From Longimycelium tulufanense (GTDB lineage Bacteria; Actinomycetota; Actinomycetes; Mycobacteriales; Pseudonocardiaceae), in contig NZ_BMMK01000025.1 in NCBI RefSeq assembly GCF_014645795.1, positions 1 through 64,000 of the forward strand: a stretch of DNA of 64,000 bases, read 5' to 3'. Each line of letters starts with the position of its first letter. Within the stretch, counting starts at the first letter, position 1. The notes beneath the pieces were generated by a model. It ran no database searches, was not told where the DNA came from, and saw nothing but the letters and a program-made list of their open reading frames with translations. Position numbers and translations under genes: made by a program. Shown in pieces: positions 28,559 to 37,079 of the stretch.

Positions 28559-28853
28559 AGTGGTCGGGCTCGCGGCTCGGGGACGGCCTCGGTGGTGACC
28601 TCGCCGTCCGCATCGTGCGGCAGCCGACGTGTCGGGTGGAGCCGTGCCTCGAGCACATGACCGGCTCGTGTCCTTCGCGCTGTCCGTGCTCCAAGCGCAG
28701 GCATCCTTCGGCGGCTGGGGAGTGCGGCCCAGAGCAGGACCGCGTTACCCCGGTCAGCCGCTCTGACTTCCGCGACACTCTCCTTGTACCGCCGGACCGG
28801 CGAATCATCGCCCGCCGAGCAACGAGAGCGGGAAACAGCTCCGTCCCAGGGAC

Positions 28854-30725
28854 ATGCGTCGAACCGTTTCGGGTGTCGTGGGGGTCGCGCTCGTGTTGGG
28901 ATCCGCGGGCTCCGCGTTACCCAGCACACCGTCCGTAGCCACCACATCCACGCCCACCAAACTGGTTGCCTTCTCCTCGTGCGATACGGCCGTCGAGGGA
29001 TTCCGTCGGGCGGCCACGCCCTACGTCACGGCCTACGGCTTCCGTTCGGGGCCACCCCGTGGGCCGTGGAGAGCCCTGGAGAACATCACAGAACAGGCCA
29101 CGCAACCACAGGAAGCGGCCGGTGCGGCGGGCCCCGATCACTCGACGACCAACGTGCACGAAGCCGGTGTCGACGAGCCGGACCTGGTCAAGACCGACGG
29201 CCGACGCATCGTCAGCGTGGCGGACGGGAAGCTGCGCGTCCTCGACGTGGCGGCCCGGGGCCTGGCGGGCACCCTGGACCTCCCCGCCGGTCCCACCGCA
29301 GAGCTCCTCGTGCACGGCGACCGGGCCCTGGTCGTACACGGAAGTCCCGGGATTCCCGCCGACATCGGCTGGACCGGTGGGAACACCCAGCTCCTGCTCG
29401 TCGATCTGTCCGGAGAACCGCGGAAGATCGGCACCCTCAAGCTGGAAGGGTCCTATGTGGACTCTCGGTCCATTGACGCCGTGGCCCGTGTCGTCATCCG
29501 CTCAGCACCGCAGCTCCCATTCGTCACGCCCGAACCGAAGCGATCAATTGACCAGGCTTGGCACCACAATCGGGACATCGTTGCGCGGTCGTCGATCGAT
29601 GACTGGCTGCCGCGTTACGAGCTGGACCAGGGTGGGGAACGCCGTTCGGGCCTGCTCGTGGACTGCGAACACGTGAGCCATCCGACGACCTACTCCGGAA
29701 CCTCGATGCTCACCGTGCTGACCTTCGACCTCGAACGAGAACTGGGCACGGGCGATCCGGTGTCGATCGTCGCCGACGGGGACACGGTTTATGGCAATCA
29801 CTCCCACCTCTACGTCGCTGACGATCATCTTCCCTGGATGATGCCCCGACGTGCGGTGTCGATGCGTCAACGCGAGATGGCAACCGACATCCATCAGTTC
29901 GACATCTCCCAACCTGGGCCCCCGCGACACCTGGCGTCAGGAACCGTACGTGGCCGACTGCTGAACCAGTACTCGCTGTCGGAACACGACGGACACCTGC
30001 GGGTCGCCACAACCCTTTCCGCCCCCGATGAACCTGCGACTGGCAGCAGCAACTCGGTCACCGTCCTCGCCGGGCAGGAAGGGAAGCTGGTAGAGGTTGG
30101 CAGGCTCGACGGGCTTGGCATCGGGGAACGGATCCACGCGGTGCGTTTCCTCGGTCCGACGGGCTATGTCGTCACCTTCCGCCAGGTGGATCCGCTGTAC
30201 ACGCTCGACCTGTCCGACCCGCGACGTCCCCGCGCCGTGGGCGAGCTGAAGATCACCGGCTATTCCGCGTACCTGCACCCGGTGGGGGAGGGGCGGGTGC
30301 TCGGCGTCGGGCAGGAGGCGACCCTGCAGGGCCGGGCCTTGGGAACGCAGATCTCGCTGTTCGACACGAGCGATCCGGCGCGCCCCACACGCATCGCAAC
30401 CCACCAGGTGCCGTCAACGCGGTCGGAAGTCGAGGATGATCCGCACGCGTTCCTCTACTGGCCGGCTACCGGCCACATCGTGGTTTCCGTGTACGGGAGA
30501 CCACGAGGTGTCTCGCAGGGCATGGTGGCAACAGGAGCGTTGGTGTTGCGGCTCGAGGACAACGCTCTTACCGAGATCGGGTTCCTGCATCATCCGGGGG
30601 AGCGCTACGGCGGACCGCGTCGCGCACTGATGATTGGCAACACTCTGTGGACCGTCGCCAACAGCGGTGCGCTGGCCAGCGACCCGGACACGCTGGAACA
30701 GCGGGCCTGGATCCACTTCGGCTGA
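28854..30725 (+). CDS. Secreted beta-propeller domain protein
   Basis: A 623-residue protein with a Sec signal peptide (RTVSGVVGVALVLGSAGSALPS) and the Beta_propel family signature TNVHEAGVDEPDLVKTDGRRIVSVADGKLRVLD, followed by repeats such as IHAVRFLGPTGYVVTFRQVDPLYTLDLSDPRRPRAVGELKI. Proteins of this family are extracytoplasmic with unknown role. Unlike many relatives it shows no lipobox cysteine. ATG 28854 follows GGGA. No obvious operon partner. Confidence 0.82.
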   Translation: MRRTVSGVVGVALVLGSAGSALPSTPSVATTSTPTKLVAFSSCDTAVEGFRRAATPYVTAYGFRSGPPRGPWRALENITEQATQPQEAAGAAGPDHSTTNVHEAGVDEPDLVKTDGRRIVSVADGKLRVLDVAARGLAGTLDLPAGPTAELLVHGDRALVVHGSPGIPADIGWTGGNTQLLLVDLSGEPRKIGTLKLEGSYVDSRSIDAVARVVIRSAPQLPFVTPEPKRSIDQAWHHNRDIVARSSIDDWLPRYELDQGGERRSGLLVDCEHVSHPTTYSGTSMLTVLTFDLERELGTGDPVSIVADGDTVYGNHSHLYVADDHLPWMMPRRAVSMRQREMATDIHQFDISQPGPPRHLASGTVRGRLLNQYSLSEHDGHLRVATTLSAPDEPATGSSNSVTVLAGQEGKLVEVGRLDGLGIGERIHAVRFLGPTGYVVTFRQVDPLYTLDLSDPRRPRAVGELKITGYSAYLHPVGEGRVLGVGQEATLQGRALGTQISLFDTSDPARPTRIATHQVPSTRSEVEDDPHAFLYWPATGHIVVSVYGRPRGVSQGMVATGALVLRLEDNALTEIGFLHHPGERYGGPRRALMIGNTLWTVANSGALASDPDTLEQRAWIHFG

Positions 30726-31052
30726 CATTGCGCGGCTCGGATACGGAAGGTCGGATACAGAAGGAGGTGGGACACCGGAGCGCCGGCTCGATCGGGTAAT
30801 GGACCTTGCTGACGGCTCGAGGGGTGGGCTCCGGCAGGCGGCCGGCGCCGACCGAGACCCGGTTGGGGAGCAGCCACCTGGTATCGCGACGGTCGGTGCC
30901 CATATGGTTACTTTCCGACGCTGGTGGTGTCGGTTCGGGCCGCACCGGGCAGGACAACCGTGCGGTGGGCTGCGGCCGGCGTTGCCGGTGGGGGGCGGGT
31001 GCTAGAAAAGAGGGGCGTCACGGACGCTCCCAGAACCGGATGGTGGTGACGG
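30726..31052 (+). repeat. Intergenic region with a tandem 14-bp duplication
   Basis: 327 bp with no supported gene. TCGGATACGGAAGG (30737-30750) is immediately repeated as TCGGATACAGAAGG (30751-30764), one mismatch. It lies just after the propeller gene. Its role is unknown; a simple replication slippage product is the cautious reading. Confidence 0.45.
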
Positions 31053-31862
31053 ATGGAGGGCGTCGGCGTCACATCGTTGCTGGTCGCGTTGGCGCGCGCG
31101 GCGGAGAGCCGCCGCCCGGACCGGCTCTTCGTCGACCCCTACGCCGCCGAGTTCGCCGCGGCGGTGCCGGAGGTGCGCGAGCCCCCGATGGAGGAGGGGG
31201 CGCGGCGCAGCGCCCTGGCCGACTACCTCGCGGTCCGCACCCGGTTCTTCGACGACTCGCTGGTGGAGGCCGCGTGCGCCGGGTGCGGCCAGATCGTGCA
31301 GCTGGGCGCCGGCCTGGACACCCGGGGCTTCCGCCTCAACTGGCCGGCCGGGACCCGCCTGTTCGAGATCGACCAGCCCGAGGTGCTGACCTTCAAGGAC
31401 TCGGTGCTTCGGCGCTGCGCGGCCCAGCCCCGCTGCGAGCGCCGTACGGTGCCGGCCGACCTCGACAGCGACTGGATCACTCCCTTGCGCGATGCCGGTT
31501 TCGACCCCGACCAACCCACGGGGTGGGCTGCCGAGGGAATCCTCTACTACCTCTCGCCCGAGACGAACGACCGGGTGATGCGAACAGTCGCCGACGCCGC
31601 GGCCATGGGGAGCCGGCTCGTGGTCGAGCACGTGACCCGCCACGTCACCCGGTCGGAGACCATGTCCCGGGTGCGGGCCGACTTGGCGAGCCGGGCGGCT
31701 GAGTGGCGGTCCTTCGTGGACGAGCCGATGACCTGGCTGCGCTGGTACGGCTGGCACGTCCGGCTGTTCACGCCCAACGAGCTGCTGGCCGCGAGCGGCC
31801 GCCGGCTGCTCGCGGAGAACGGTGGACCGCCGAACGGGTGGCTCGCGGTGTGCGAGCGGTAG
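31053..31862 (+). CDS. Class I SAM-dependent methyltransferase, leucine carboxyl methyltransferase-like
   Basis: A 269-residue enzyme of the PPM/LCM family (TIGR00027 type). The SAM-binding motif is VQLGAGLDTRGFRLNW, followed by LFEIDQPEVLTFK and the AEGILYYLSPE post-II motif. In mycobacteria many paralogues exist as putative O-methyltransferases with unknown substrates; in other actinomycetes they occur in polyketide clusters. ATG 31053 gives the typical N-terminus GVTSLLVALARAAES. No biosynthetic neighbours point to a substrate. Confidence 0.88.
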   Translation: MEGVGVTSLLVALARAAESRRPDRLFVDPYAAEFAAAVPEVREPPMEEGARRSALADYLAVRTRFFDDSLVEAACAGCGQIVQLGAGLDTRGFRLNWPAGTRLFEIDQPEVLTFKDSVLRRCAAQPRCERRTVPADLDSDWITPLRDAGFDPDQPTGWAAEGILYYLSPETNDRVMRTVADAAAMGSRLVVEHVTRHVTRSETMSRVRADLASRAAEWRSFVDEPMTWLRWYGWHVRLFTPNELLAASGRRLLAENGGPPNGWLAVCER

Positions 31863-31916
31863 GCGGGTCGGTCGTCTGTGCGCTGCCGGCGCGGGCGTCC
31901 GTCCGGGACAGTGTCC

Positions 31917-32306
31917 TCAGTCCTCCGCGCCATGTCGCAGGTCGGTACGCAGCGGATGCCCCGCGGGCACCTCGACGAGCGCGATGCGCACCCCGTCCGG
32001 GTCGCTGATCCACATCTCGTGCAGGCCCCAGGGCTCCCGGCGCGGCTCGCGTAGCACGGTGACCCCGCGCTGCCGGAGTTCCTCGTGGGTGCGGCCCAGG
32101 TCGCGCACCTGGAGCCAGAGGGCCACGTCCGGGCTGACCTCGCCGGAGCCCCGGCCGGACACCTCCAGCAGGCCCTGCCCGAGGAAGAACACCACCCCGC
32201 CCGGGAACTCGCGGTACACGGCGAGGCCGAGCGTGTCCCGGTAGAAGGCACGCGAGCGGTCCGGGTCCCGGGGACGGAGGATCACGCGGCTGCTCAGGAA
32301 CTCCAT
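31917..32306 (-). CDS. VOC-family (glyoxalase/dioxygenase-like) protein
   Basis: A 129-residue protein with two beta-alpha-beta-beta-beta modules of the vicinal oxygen chelate fold: RDPDRSRAFYRDTLGLAVYREFPGGVVFF then VRDLGRTHEELRQRGVTVLREPRREPWG and ISDPDGVRIALVEV. The usual first metal ligand (His or Gln at the start of strand 1) is replaced by Arg-Val in SSRVIL, so metal binding is uncertain. Divergent from the PadR regulator across 103 bp containing a palindrome, so it may be a target of that regulator. Confidence 0.82.
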   Translation of the reverse strand: MEFLSSRVILRPRDPDRSRAFYRDTLGLAVYREFPGGVVFFLGQGLLEVSGRGSGEVSPDVALWLQVRDLGRTHEELRQRGVTVLREPRREPWGLHEMWISDPDGVRIALVEVPAGHPLRTDLRHGAED

Positions 32307-32389
32307 CCCTTCTCCGTACCACCGGCGACCGTGGCGAGCACGTCGGTGATCCCGACGCGTCCGGCATCACACTCGACGTCATATACAGT

Positions 32390-32407
32390 GGCACGATATA
32401 TTGTGCC
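32390..32407. promoter_or_regulatory. Palindromic operator candidate for the PadR regulator
   Basis: GGCACGATATATTGTGCC is an 18-bp palindrome with one mismatched pair, ending 2 bp before the padR-like GTG start. A TATACA box lies just upstream at 32382-32387, a plausible -10 element. The AT-rich centre stands out from the surrounding DNA. PadR regulators typically bind such dyads over their own promoters. It could also affect the divergent VOC gene. Confidence 0.6.
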
Positions 32408-32409
32408 GC

Positions 32410-32751
32410 GTGAGCCACCTTTCCGAACAGGCGTTCCTGGTGCTGACGGCACTGGCCGACGAGCCACGTCACGGCTACGGCGTGCTGCAGGAGGTGGATC
32501 GACTCTCCGATGGCCGGGTCCGGCTGGCCGCCGGCACCCTGTACGGCGTGCTCGACCGGCTCACCCGTCAGGGCCTGGTCGTGGTGGACCGGGAGGAGGT
32601 CCGCAACAGCCGCCTGCGCCGGTACTACCGGCTCAGTGACGACGGCGCCCGGACGCTGGCGGCCGAGGCCGCCCGCATGGAGTCCAGCGCCCGCACGGCG
32701 CTAACCCGCCTGGGGAAGCCCGCGCCGAGCACGGGGGGAGGGAACGCATGA
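32410..32751 (+). CDS. PadR-family transcriptional regulator
   Basis: A 113-residue winged-helix protein of the short PadR class, with LSEQAFLVLTALADEPRHGYGVLQEVDRLSDGRVRLAAGTLYGVLDRL and a short C-terminal dimerisation helix. The GTG at 32410 gives the family N-terminus SHLSEQ; a TTG at 32401 is also in frame. Its transcript would have almost no leader. The stop overlaps the next gene's ATG (ATGA), so the regulator and a membrane protein form one operon, a layout typical of PadR-transporter pairs. Confidence 0.9.
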   Translation: MSHLSEQAFLVLTALADEPRHGYGVLQEVDRLSDGRVRLAAGTLYGVLDRLTRQGLVVVDREEVRNSRLRRYYRLSDDGARTLAAEAARMESSARTALTRLGKPAPSTGGGNA

Positions 32752-33698
32752 AGATCGAGGAGTCGATCGAGGACGTCTGCCGTCGGCTCGTGCGCCTGCT
32801 CCCCGCCGACTACCGGGAGCAGCACGGCGAGGACCTGGTGACGACCCTGGTCGACACCGCGGACGAGCGCGGCGTGCTCCCGCTGAGGGAGCGGCTGGGC
32901 GTGCTCGCCCTGGCGGTCCGGCTGCGCGTCGTAACCCCCCTGTCGGCGCGGACGATGGCCGCGCTGGTGACCCTGCTGCTTCTCTTCCAGGCGCAGCAGG
33001 CCCCGGTGGCGTTGGTGAGCACGGTGTGGGGATCGGTGGTCCAGAGCCGGATGGACTACGACGTGTCCCTGTGGTGGACCGTCGGTGCGGCCGTGTCGTC
33101 GGTGCTCTGGGTAATTGCGTTCGTGGCCTGGTTGTACGGGAAGGTCCGGTCCGCGCTGTGGAGCGCGGCCCTCGCGGTTCTTCCACTTGGCATCGGCATG
33201 GTGGATTCGGTACTCAATCGGATCGAGGGCCGATCGATCTGGTGGGTGCTCGGTGCGTTCGTGTCAGTGTTCGGCAGCCCGTTCGTGGTCTGGAGCCTGC
33301 TCGCGCTTCTCGCCCTGTCCCTCGGGGTGACGGGCGGGCTCCGGGCACCGGGCCGGGTTCGCTGGTGGTTGGTGGCCCTGCCGATCTGCGCCGTGGTGTT
33401 TCAGATCCCCGATCTGACGCGGCTGATCTGGCTGGGGCCGCTTCCCACGTGGGAGATTTGGCTCTTCGCGATCCTGGTGTGGATCGGGGGGTTCATCCTG
33501 GCGCTCCGGTCGCCGGTCGTGGTGCTGGCCAGCGGCTGGGCTGCGGCCCTCACCGCGGTGATCTACGCCTTGGACCCACCGACCTACACCGAGGAAGGCC
33601 GCATGGTGGCGCTGGCGGCACTGGCCACCGCCGTCGTGCTCGCGGCCTGTGCCTATCTCGGGCAGCGGCGAACACCATCGGCGCGTGAGCCGGTGTGA
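32748..33698 (+). CDS. Hypothetical multi-pass membrane protein coupled to the PadR regulator
   Basis: A 316-residue protein with a soluble N-terminus of about 65 residues, including RLLPADYREQHGEDLVTTLVDTADERG, then about seven hydrophobic helices. The N-terminal motif (L-P-x-x-YR-x-x-x-G-x-x-x) resembles the short cytoplasmic domain often found in PadR-partner membrane proteins of actinomycetes. No ATPase gene is nearby, so it is not an obvious ABC permease. Probably a sensor or membrane stress protein controlled by its neighbour; function unknown. Confidence 0.78.
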   Translation: MKIEESIEDVCRRLVRLLPADYREQHGEDLVTTLVDTADERGVLPLRERLGVLALAVRLRVVTPLSARTMAALVTLLLLFQAQQAPVALVSTVWGSVVQSRMDYDVSLWWTVGAAVSSVLWVIAFVAWLYGKVRSALWSAALAVLPLGIGMVDSVLNRIEGRSIWWVLGAFVSVFGSPFVVWSLLALLALSLGVTGGLRAPGRVRWWLVALPICAVVFQIPDLTRLIWLGPLPTWEIWLFAILVWIGGFILALRSPVVVLASGWAAALTAVIYALDPPTYTEEGRMVALAALATAVVLAACAYLGQRRTPSAREPV

Positions 33699-33827
33699 CG
33701 AGCAAATGTTCCGTTGCCGGCGGGAAACCGAACAGGCACCCCGCGCGGCAGCGCGTAGCTGACCAGCCGGAACCGCGTTCCCGCCACGGCGCCGTTGCGC
33801 TTACAACCCGACGACGCACGTGCGGCG

Positions 33828-33998
33828 CCCGACGCCGACTCCGGGGTGCGCACCGGCGCCGACGTCGTCAAGGCGCTGGCGCTCGGTGCGCGGGCGGTGC
33901 TTCGCGGCTTGCTCGCCGACTTCGAGCTCACCTTGGGGCTGGGGCCGGCTACCGGCACCCCGGCGAGCTCCCACCTCGACGCGTTGTGGCGGCGTTGA
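33828..33998 (+). pseudogene. Remnant of an FMN-dependent lactate oxidase/monooxygenase-like gene
   Basis: The frame reads DSGVRTGADVVKALALGARAV, a hallmark of the FMN phosphate-binding end of L-lactate oxidase/2-hydroxyacid oxidases, joined directly to VLRGLLADFELTLGLG, which in intact enzymes comes about 25 residues later. The 300-residue N-terminal part is missing and the C-terminus runs into unrelated sequence. The join falls at a GTGCT that would be present on both sides, suggesting a short-homology deletion. No start codon or ribosome-binding site fits. Not expected to be functional. Confidence 0.65.
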
Positions 33999-34021
33999 GG
34001 CGTGATCGTGCCGGGTCCGGC

Positions 34022-34621
34022 TCAGCCCACCCGGTAGACCTGCCCCGTCTGTGCCCCGTCGATCGACTTGACGTAGCCCAGCGCCGCCCGCTCGGCACTC
34101 ACCGCCTCGAATCCGGGGAAGAACTCGCCGTAGCTGCTCAGGGACTCCGTGAGCACCGTCGGGCTCACCGCGTTGATGCGCTGCGCCTTGGGCAGCTCGA
34201 TCGCGGCCGAGCGAACGAACGACTCCAGCGCACCGTTGACCGTCGACGCGACCGCGCCGGTACGGATGGGGTCCTGCGCGAGCACCCCGGTGACGAGGGT
34301 GAAGGACCCGCCCGGCGCCACCGCGGAGATGCCGCGACGCACCAGCTCGACCTGGCCGAGGAGCTTGTCCGCCACGCCCGCGCGGAAGTCGTCCAGCGTC
34401 AGGTCGGTGAACGGGCGGAACGGGACCGCACCCGCGGTGCACGCCACCGCGTCGACGGGGCCTACCGCCCGGTAGAGAACCTCGACCGAGGACGGATCGG
34501 TCAAGTCCACTGTGTACTCGCCGCTAGAACGCGACGCGGTGACCACCTCGTGCTGCTTTTCCAACACGGTACGGACAGCCTGGCCGAGCGTGCCCGACGC
34601 GCCCACGAGCAGGATCTTCAT
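34022..34621 (-). CDS. Short-chain dehydrogenase/reductase
   Basis: A 199-residue short SDR. The nucleotide-binding motif GASGTLGQAV is near the N-terminus and DLTD marks the adenine-binding region. The catalytic region is atypical: the usual Tyr-x-x-x-Lys is not obvious after VTGVLAQDP, which resembles the atypical SDR group with VNGALESFVRSAAIELP. NADP(H) preference is suggested by ASRSSG after the second strand. Substrate unknown. It is divergent from the aldo/keto reductase gene. Confidence 0.85.
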   Translation of the reverse strand: MKILLVGASGTLGQAVRTVLEKQHEVVTASRSSGEYTVDLTDPSSVEVLYRAVGPVDAVACTAGAVPFRPFTDLTLDDFRAGVADKLLGQVELVRRGISAVAPGGSFTLVTGVLAQDPIRTGAVASTVNGALESFVRSAAIELPKAQRINAVSPTVLTESLSSYGEFFPGFEAVSAERAALGYVKSIDGAQTGQVYRVG

Positions 34622-34941
34622 CCCCGAACCTCCCGATCACACCGACCACCGCGGACCCACGATCGCGGGGTGGTGGAGTTCGCCATTCACGGCGAGGCTA
34701 ACCGCGGGTGAATCGGGTTCGGCGATGAGATCTCTCACGCGTGATCGCGGTCCACTCGCCTTGCGTTACCGGGATTTCGGCCCGCAGGTCGTCCTGTTGC
34801 TGGCGCTATGTCCGAATGGCGGGCGCTGGGTGCGGCGTGCTGTGCTGTGAGCCGAGCCATCCGGGGAATGCCGGGCCCGGACGAGGAGTTGTTGTTGGTG
34901 TCGAATCCTTTGTGGATCTCTCGGTGGAGGACATCTTCCTG
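34622..34941 (+). other. Divergent promoter region between SDR and aldo/keto reductase
   Basis: 320 bp without a supported gene. It must contain the promoters of the leftward dehydrogenase and the rightward aldo/keto reductase. No operator-like palindrome stands out; a GGTGGAGG about 14 bp before the reductase ATG is a possible, over-distant ribosome-binding site. Confidence 0.4.
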
Positions 34942-35772
34942 ATGACGACGGTTCCGAACGTCGAACTGAACAATGGTGTGCGCATGCCCCAGCTGGGGTT
35001 CGGCGTCTGGCAGGTGCCCGATGACGGGGCCACGCCGGCCGTGCGCACCGCGCTGGAGTTGGGATACCGCAGCATTGACACGGCGGCGGTGTACCAGAAC
35101 GAGGAGGGCGTGGGGCGAGCCATCGCCGAGTCCGGGGTTGCCCGGGAGGAGCTGTTCGTCACCACCAAGCTGTGGAACAGCGAGCAGGGCTACGACTCCA
35201 CCCTGCGGGCCTTCGACGCCAGCCTGGGTCGGCTGAAGCTCGACTACGTGGATCTCTACCTGATCCACTGGCCGGCCCCCGCGCAGGATCGTTACGTGGA
35301 GACCTGGAAGGCGTTCGAGAAGCTCTACGCCGACGGGCGGGTTCGCGCGATCGGGGTGTCCAACTTTCACCCCGAACACCTGCGCCGGCTGCTGGCCGAG
35401 ACCGAGGTGGTGCCGGCGCTCAACCAGATCGAGCTGCACCCGCGGCTGCCGCAGGCGGAGCTGCGGGCGTTCCACGCCGAGCACGGCATCGCCACCGAGG
35501 CGTGGAGCCCGCTGGCCCAGGGTGGCGAGCTGCTCGCTGACGCGACAATCGCCACGATCGCGGAGAAGCACGGGCGTAGCCCGGCACAGGTGATCCTGCG
35601 TTGGCACCTCCAGCTGGGCAACATCGTGATCCCCAAGTCGGTGACGCCGGCCCGGATCGCGCAGAACTTCGCCGTGTTCGACTTCGAGCTGGACGGCGAC
35701 GACCTGGCCGCCGTCGCGGGTCTGGAGAACGGGGAGCGCACCGGCCCGAACCCGGACACCTTCAACGGCTGA
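34942..35772 (+). CDS. Aldo/keto reductase (2,5-diketo-D-gluconate reductase-like)
   Basis: A 276-residue NADPH-dependent TIM-barrel reductase of the AKR5-like group. The catalytic tetrad is complete: Asp46 and Tyr51 in DTAAVYQNE, Lys76 in TTKLWN, His109 in YLIHWP. The cofactor phosphate site near the C-terminus reads IPKSVTPARIAQN. It reduces aldehydes or ketones; substrate unknown. ATG 34942 gives the standard N-terminus VPNVELNNGVRMPQLGFGVWQV. It is followed by a strong hairpin. Confidence 0.93.
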   Translation: MTTVPNVELNNGVRMPQLGFGVWQVPDDGATPAVRTALELGYRSIDTAAVYQNEEGVGRAIAESGVAREELFVTTKLWNSEQGYDSTLRAFDASLGRLKLDYVDLYLIHWPAPAQDRYVETWKAFEKLYADGRVRAIGVSNFHPEHLRRLLAETEVVPALNQIELHPRLPQAELRAFHAEHGIATEAWSPLAQGGELLADATIATIAEKHGRSPAQVILRWHLQLGNIVIPKSVTPARIAQNFAVFDFELDGDDLAAVAGLENGERTGPNPDTFNG

Positions 35773-35797
35773 CAGCTCACTGCGCTGCGATTTTCAC

Positions 35798-35834
35798 GCT
35801 GGCCGGCGGGTGGCACCCCCACCCGCCGGCCAGC
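35798..35834 (+). terminator. Strong hairpin terminator after the aldo/keto reductase
   Basis: GCTGGCCGGCGGGTG (35798-35812) is exactly complementary to CACCCGCCGGCCAGC (35820-35834), with a 7-nt loop. It starts 26 bp after the stop codon. A weak pyrimidine run follows but no clear U-tract. It fits a factor-independent terminator of actinobacterial type. Confidence 0.75.
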
Positions 35835-35885
35835 AACCCTTCTCCTGGGCAGAGTAGTTTTTGCGATGCTCCTTTGCTTCTGGAA

Positions 35886-36038
35886 ATGGATCTTCGGCCC
35901 AGCGTCTTGGGTAGGGAGGGACAACCCCGAAACCCGGATTTCGACGTGACCGGGCGGAACGGGTTGGTGGTCTTCGTGGCCATATTCGTGTTTTTGATCG
36001 CGTGGGTCCTCGCCAAACGGCTGCTTCATCGCCGCTGA
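35886..36038 (+). CDS. Possible 50-residue single-helix membrane peptide
   Basis: The frame from ATG 35886 encodes 50 residues with a hydrophobic segment VVFVAIFVFLIAWVLAKRL and a basic end (LLHRR), a reasonable small membrane protein with positive-inside tail. It has no clear ribosome-binding site and its 3' end overlaps the end of the opposite agmatine deiminase-like gene by 13 bp. Could be a real micro-protein or chance. Confidence 0.3.
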   Translation: MDLRPSVLGREGQPRNPDFDVTGRNGLVVFVAIFVFLIAWVLAKRLLHRR

Positions 36039-37075
36039 AACTCCGTGGGCTGCAGCAGGCTCGACCACTGTGTGGTGCTCAGCCCTGCCGGCACCGGCTG
36101 TGTCATGCAGTGGACACCACCCCCGCCCCACGCGATGGCTCGCGCGGGAACGCCGATGACCTCCCGGTCGGGAAACAGCTCCCCGAGCAGCGCGAGTGCG
36201 GGGGCGTCCTCGCCAGTGCCAGCGGTCGGCACGATCACCGCTCCCATGGGGAGATAGAAGTTGACGTAGCTCACCGTGACGGGATCGGCGCCCAGGAAGA
36301 TCTCCGAACAGTAGGGGATCTCCACGACCTCCAGCCGGCGGCCCATGGCATCGGTGCTCGTGCGCAGTACCTCGAGATTGTGGGCCAGTCGCTGCTCGTC
36401 CGGAGTACCGCTGCCCCAGGCGGTCTGCGCGAGCACCCGAGCCGGCGCCAGGAACGCGGCGACACCATCAACGTGACCATCGGTTTCGTCATCGGAAAGC
36501 CCGTAAGGCAACCAGATCACCGTGCTCGCACCGTACTCGCCCGCCACCAGGCTTGCCAGCTCGTCCTTGCGCATCCCGGGATTCCGATTCGGATTCAGCA
36601 GGCACTCCTCGCTGAGGATCAGCGTGCCCTGCCCATCGGTGATGACGGCACCACCCTCCACGACCGGGCCCAGTATCTTCGCCTGGATGCCAAGGTGCGC
36701 GCAGAGCTCACCGGCCAACGCGGCGTCCCTCCGCCACATCGGGGCTTTCCGCCCCCAACCGTTGAATCCCGGTTCGAGCCCGAGGACCGCACCGCACTCG
36801 TCGACCGCGAACACCGGGCAGGTGTCCCTGGCCCACATATCGTCGGACTCGACCTCGACGATGCGCACGGCCGGACCGCAGCTCCGCCGGGCCCGCGTCG
36901 ACGTTCCCGGGTGGGCCAGCACGAGTACGGGTTCGAACCGCGCGATCGTTCGCGCGATAGAGGCAAACTCCCACTGCACGTCGCGCAGCCGCCGACCCCA
37001 CACTCGGCGGGCCCAGGGCCACACCATCACGCATCCACCGTGCGGTTCCCACTCGGCGGGCACCCTGGCAGGCAT
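36026..37075 (-). CDS. Agmatine deiminase-like peptidyl-arginine deiminase family protein
   Basis: A 349-residue pentein-fold enzyme. The catalytic Cys323 is in GGGGVHCMTQ, with Asp199 and His201 in DGHVDG, EGGA at 140-143 and ARDTCPVF at 82-89. Family members hydrolyse agmatine to N-carbamoylputrescine and ammonia. WARDTCPVF differs from the usual WxRDxGP, so the substrate may not be agmatine. ATG 37075 follows GAGAGGTG and lies 4 bp from the ABC exporter stop, so the two are cotranscribed. See the neighbouring decarboxylase and pentein genes. Confidence 0.85.
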   Translation of the reverse strand: MPARVPAEWEPHGGCVMVWPWARRVWGRRLRDVQWEFASIARTIARFEPVLVLAHPGTSTRARRSCGPAVRIVEVESDDMWARDTCPVFAVDECGAVLGLEPGFNGWGRKAPMWRRDAALAGELCAHLGIQAKILGPVVEGGAVITDGQGTLILSEECLLNPNRNPGMRKDELASLVAGEYGASTVIWLPYGLSDDETDGHVDGVAAFLAPARVLAQTAWGSGTPDEQRLAHNLEVLRTSTDAMGRRLEVVEIPYCSEIFLGADPVTVSYVNFYLPMGAVIVPTAGTGEDAPALALLGELFPDREVIGVPARAIAWGGGGVHCMTQPVPAGLSTTQWSSLLQPTEFQRR

Positions 37076-37079
37076 GAGG

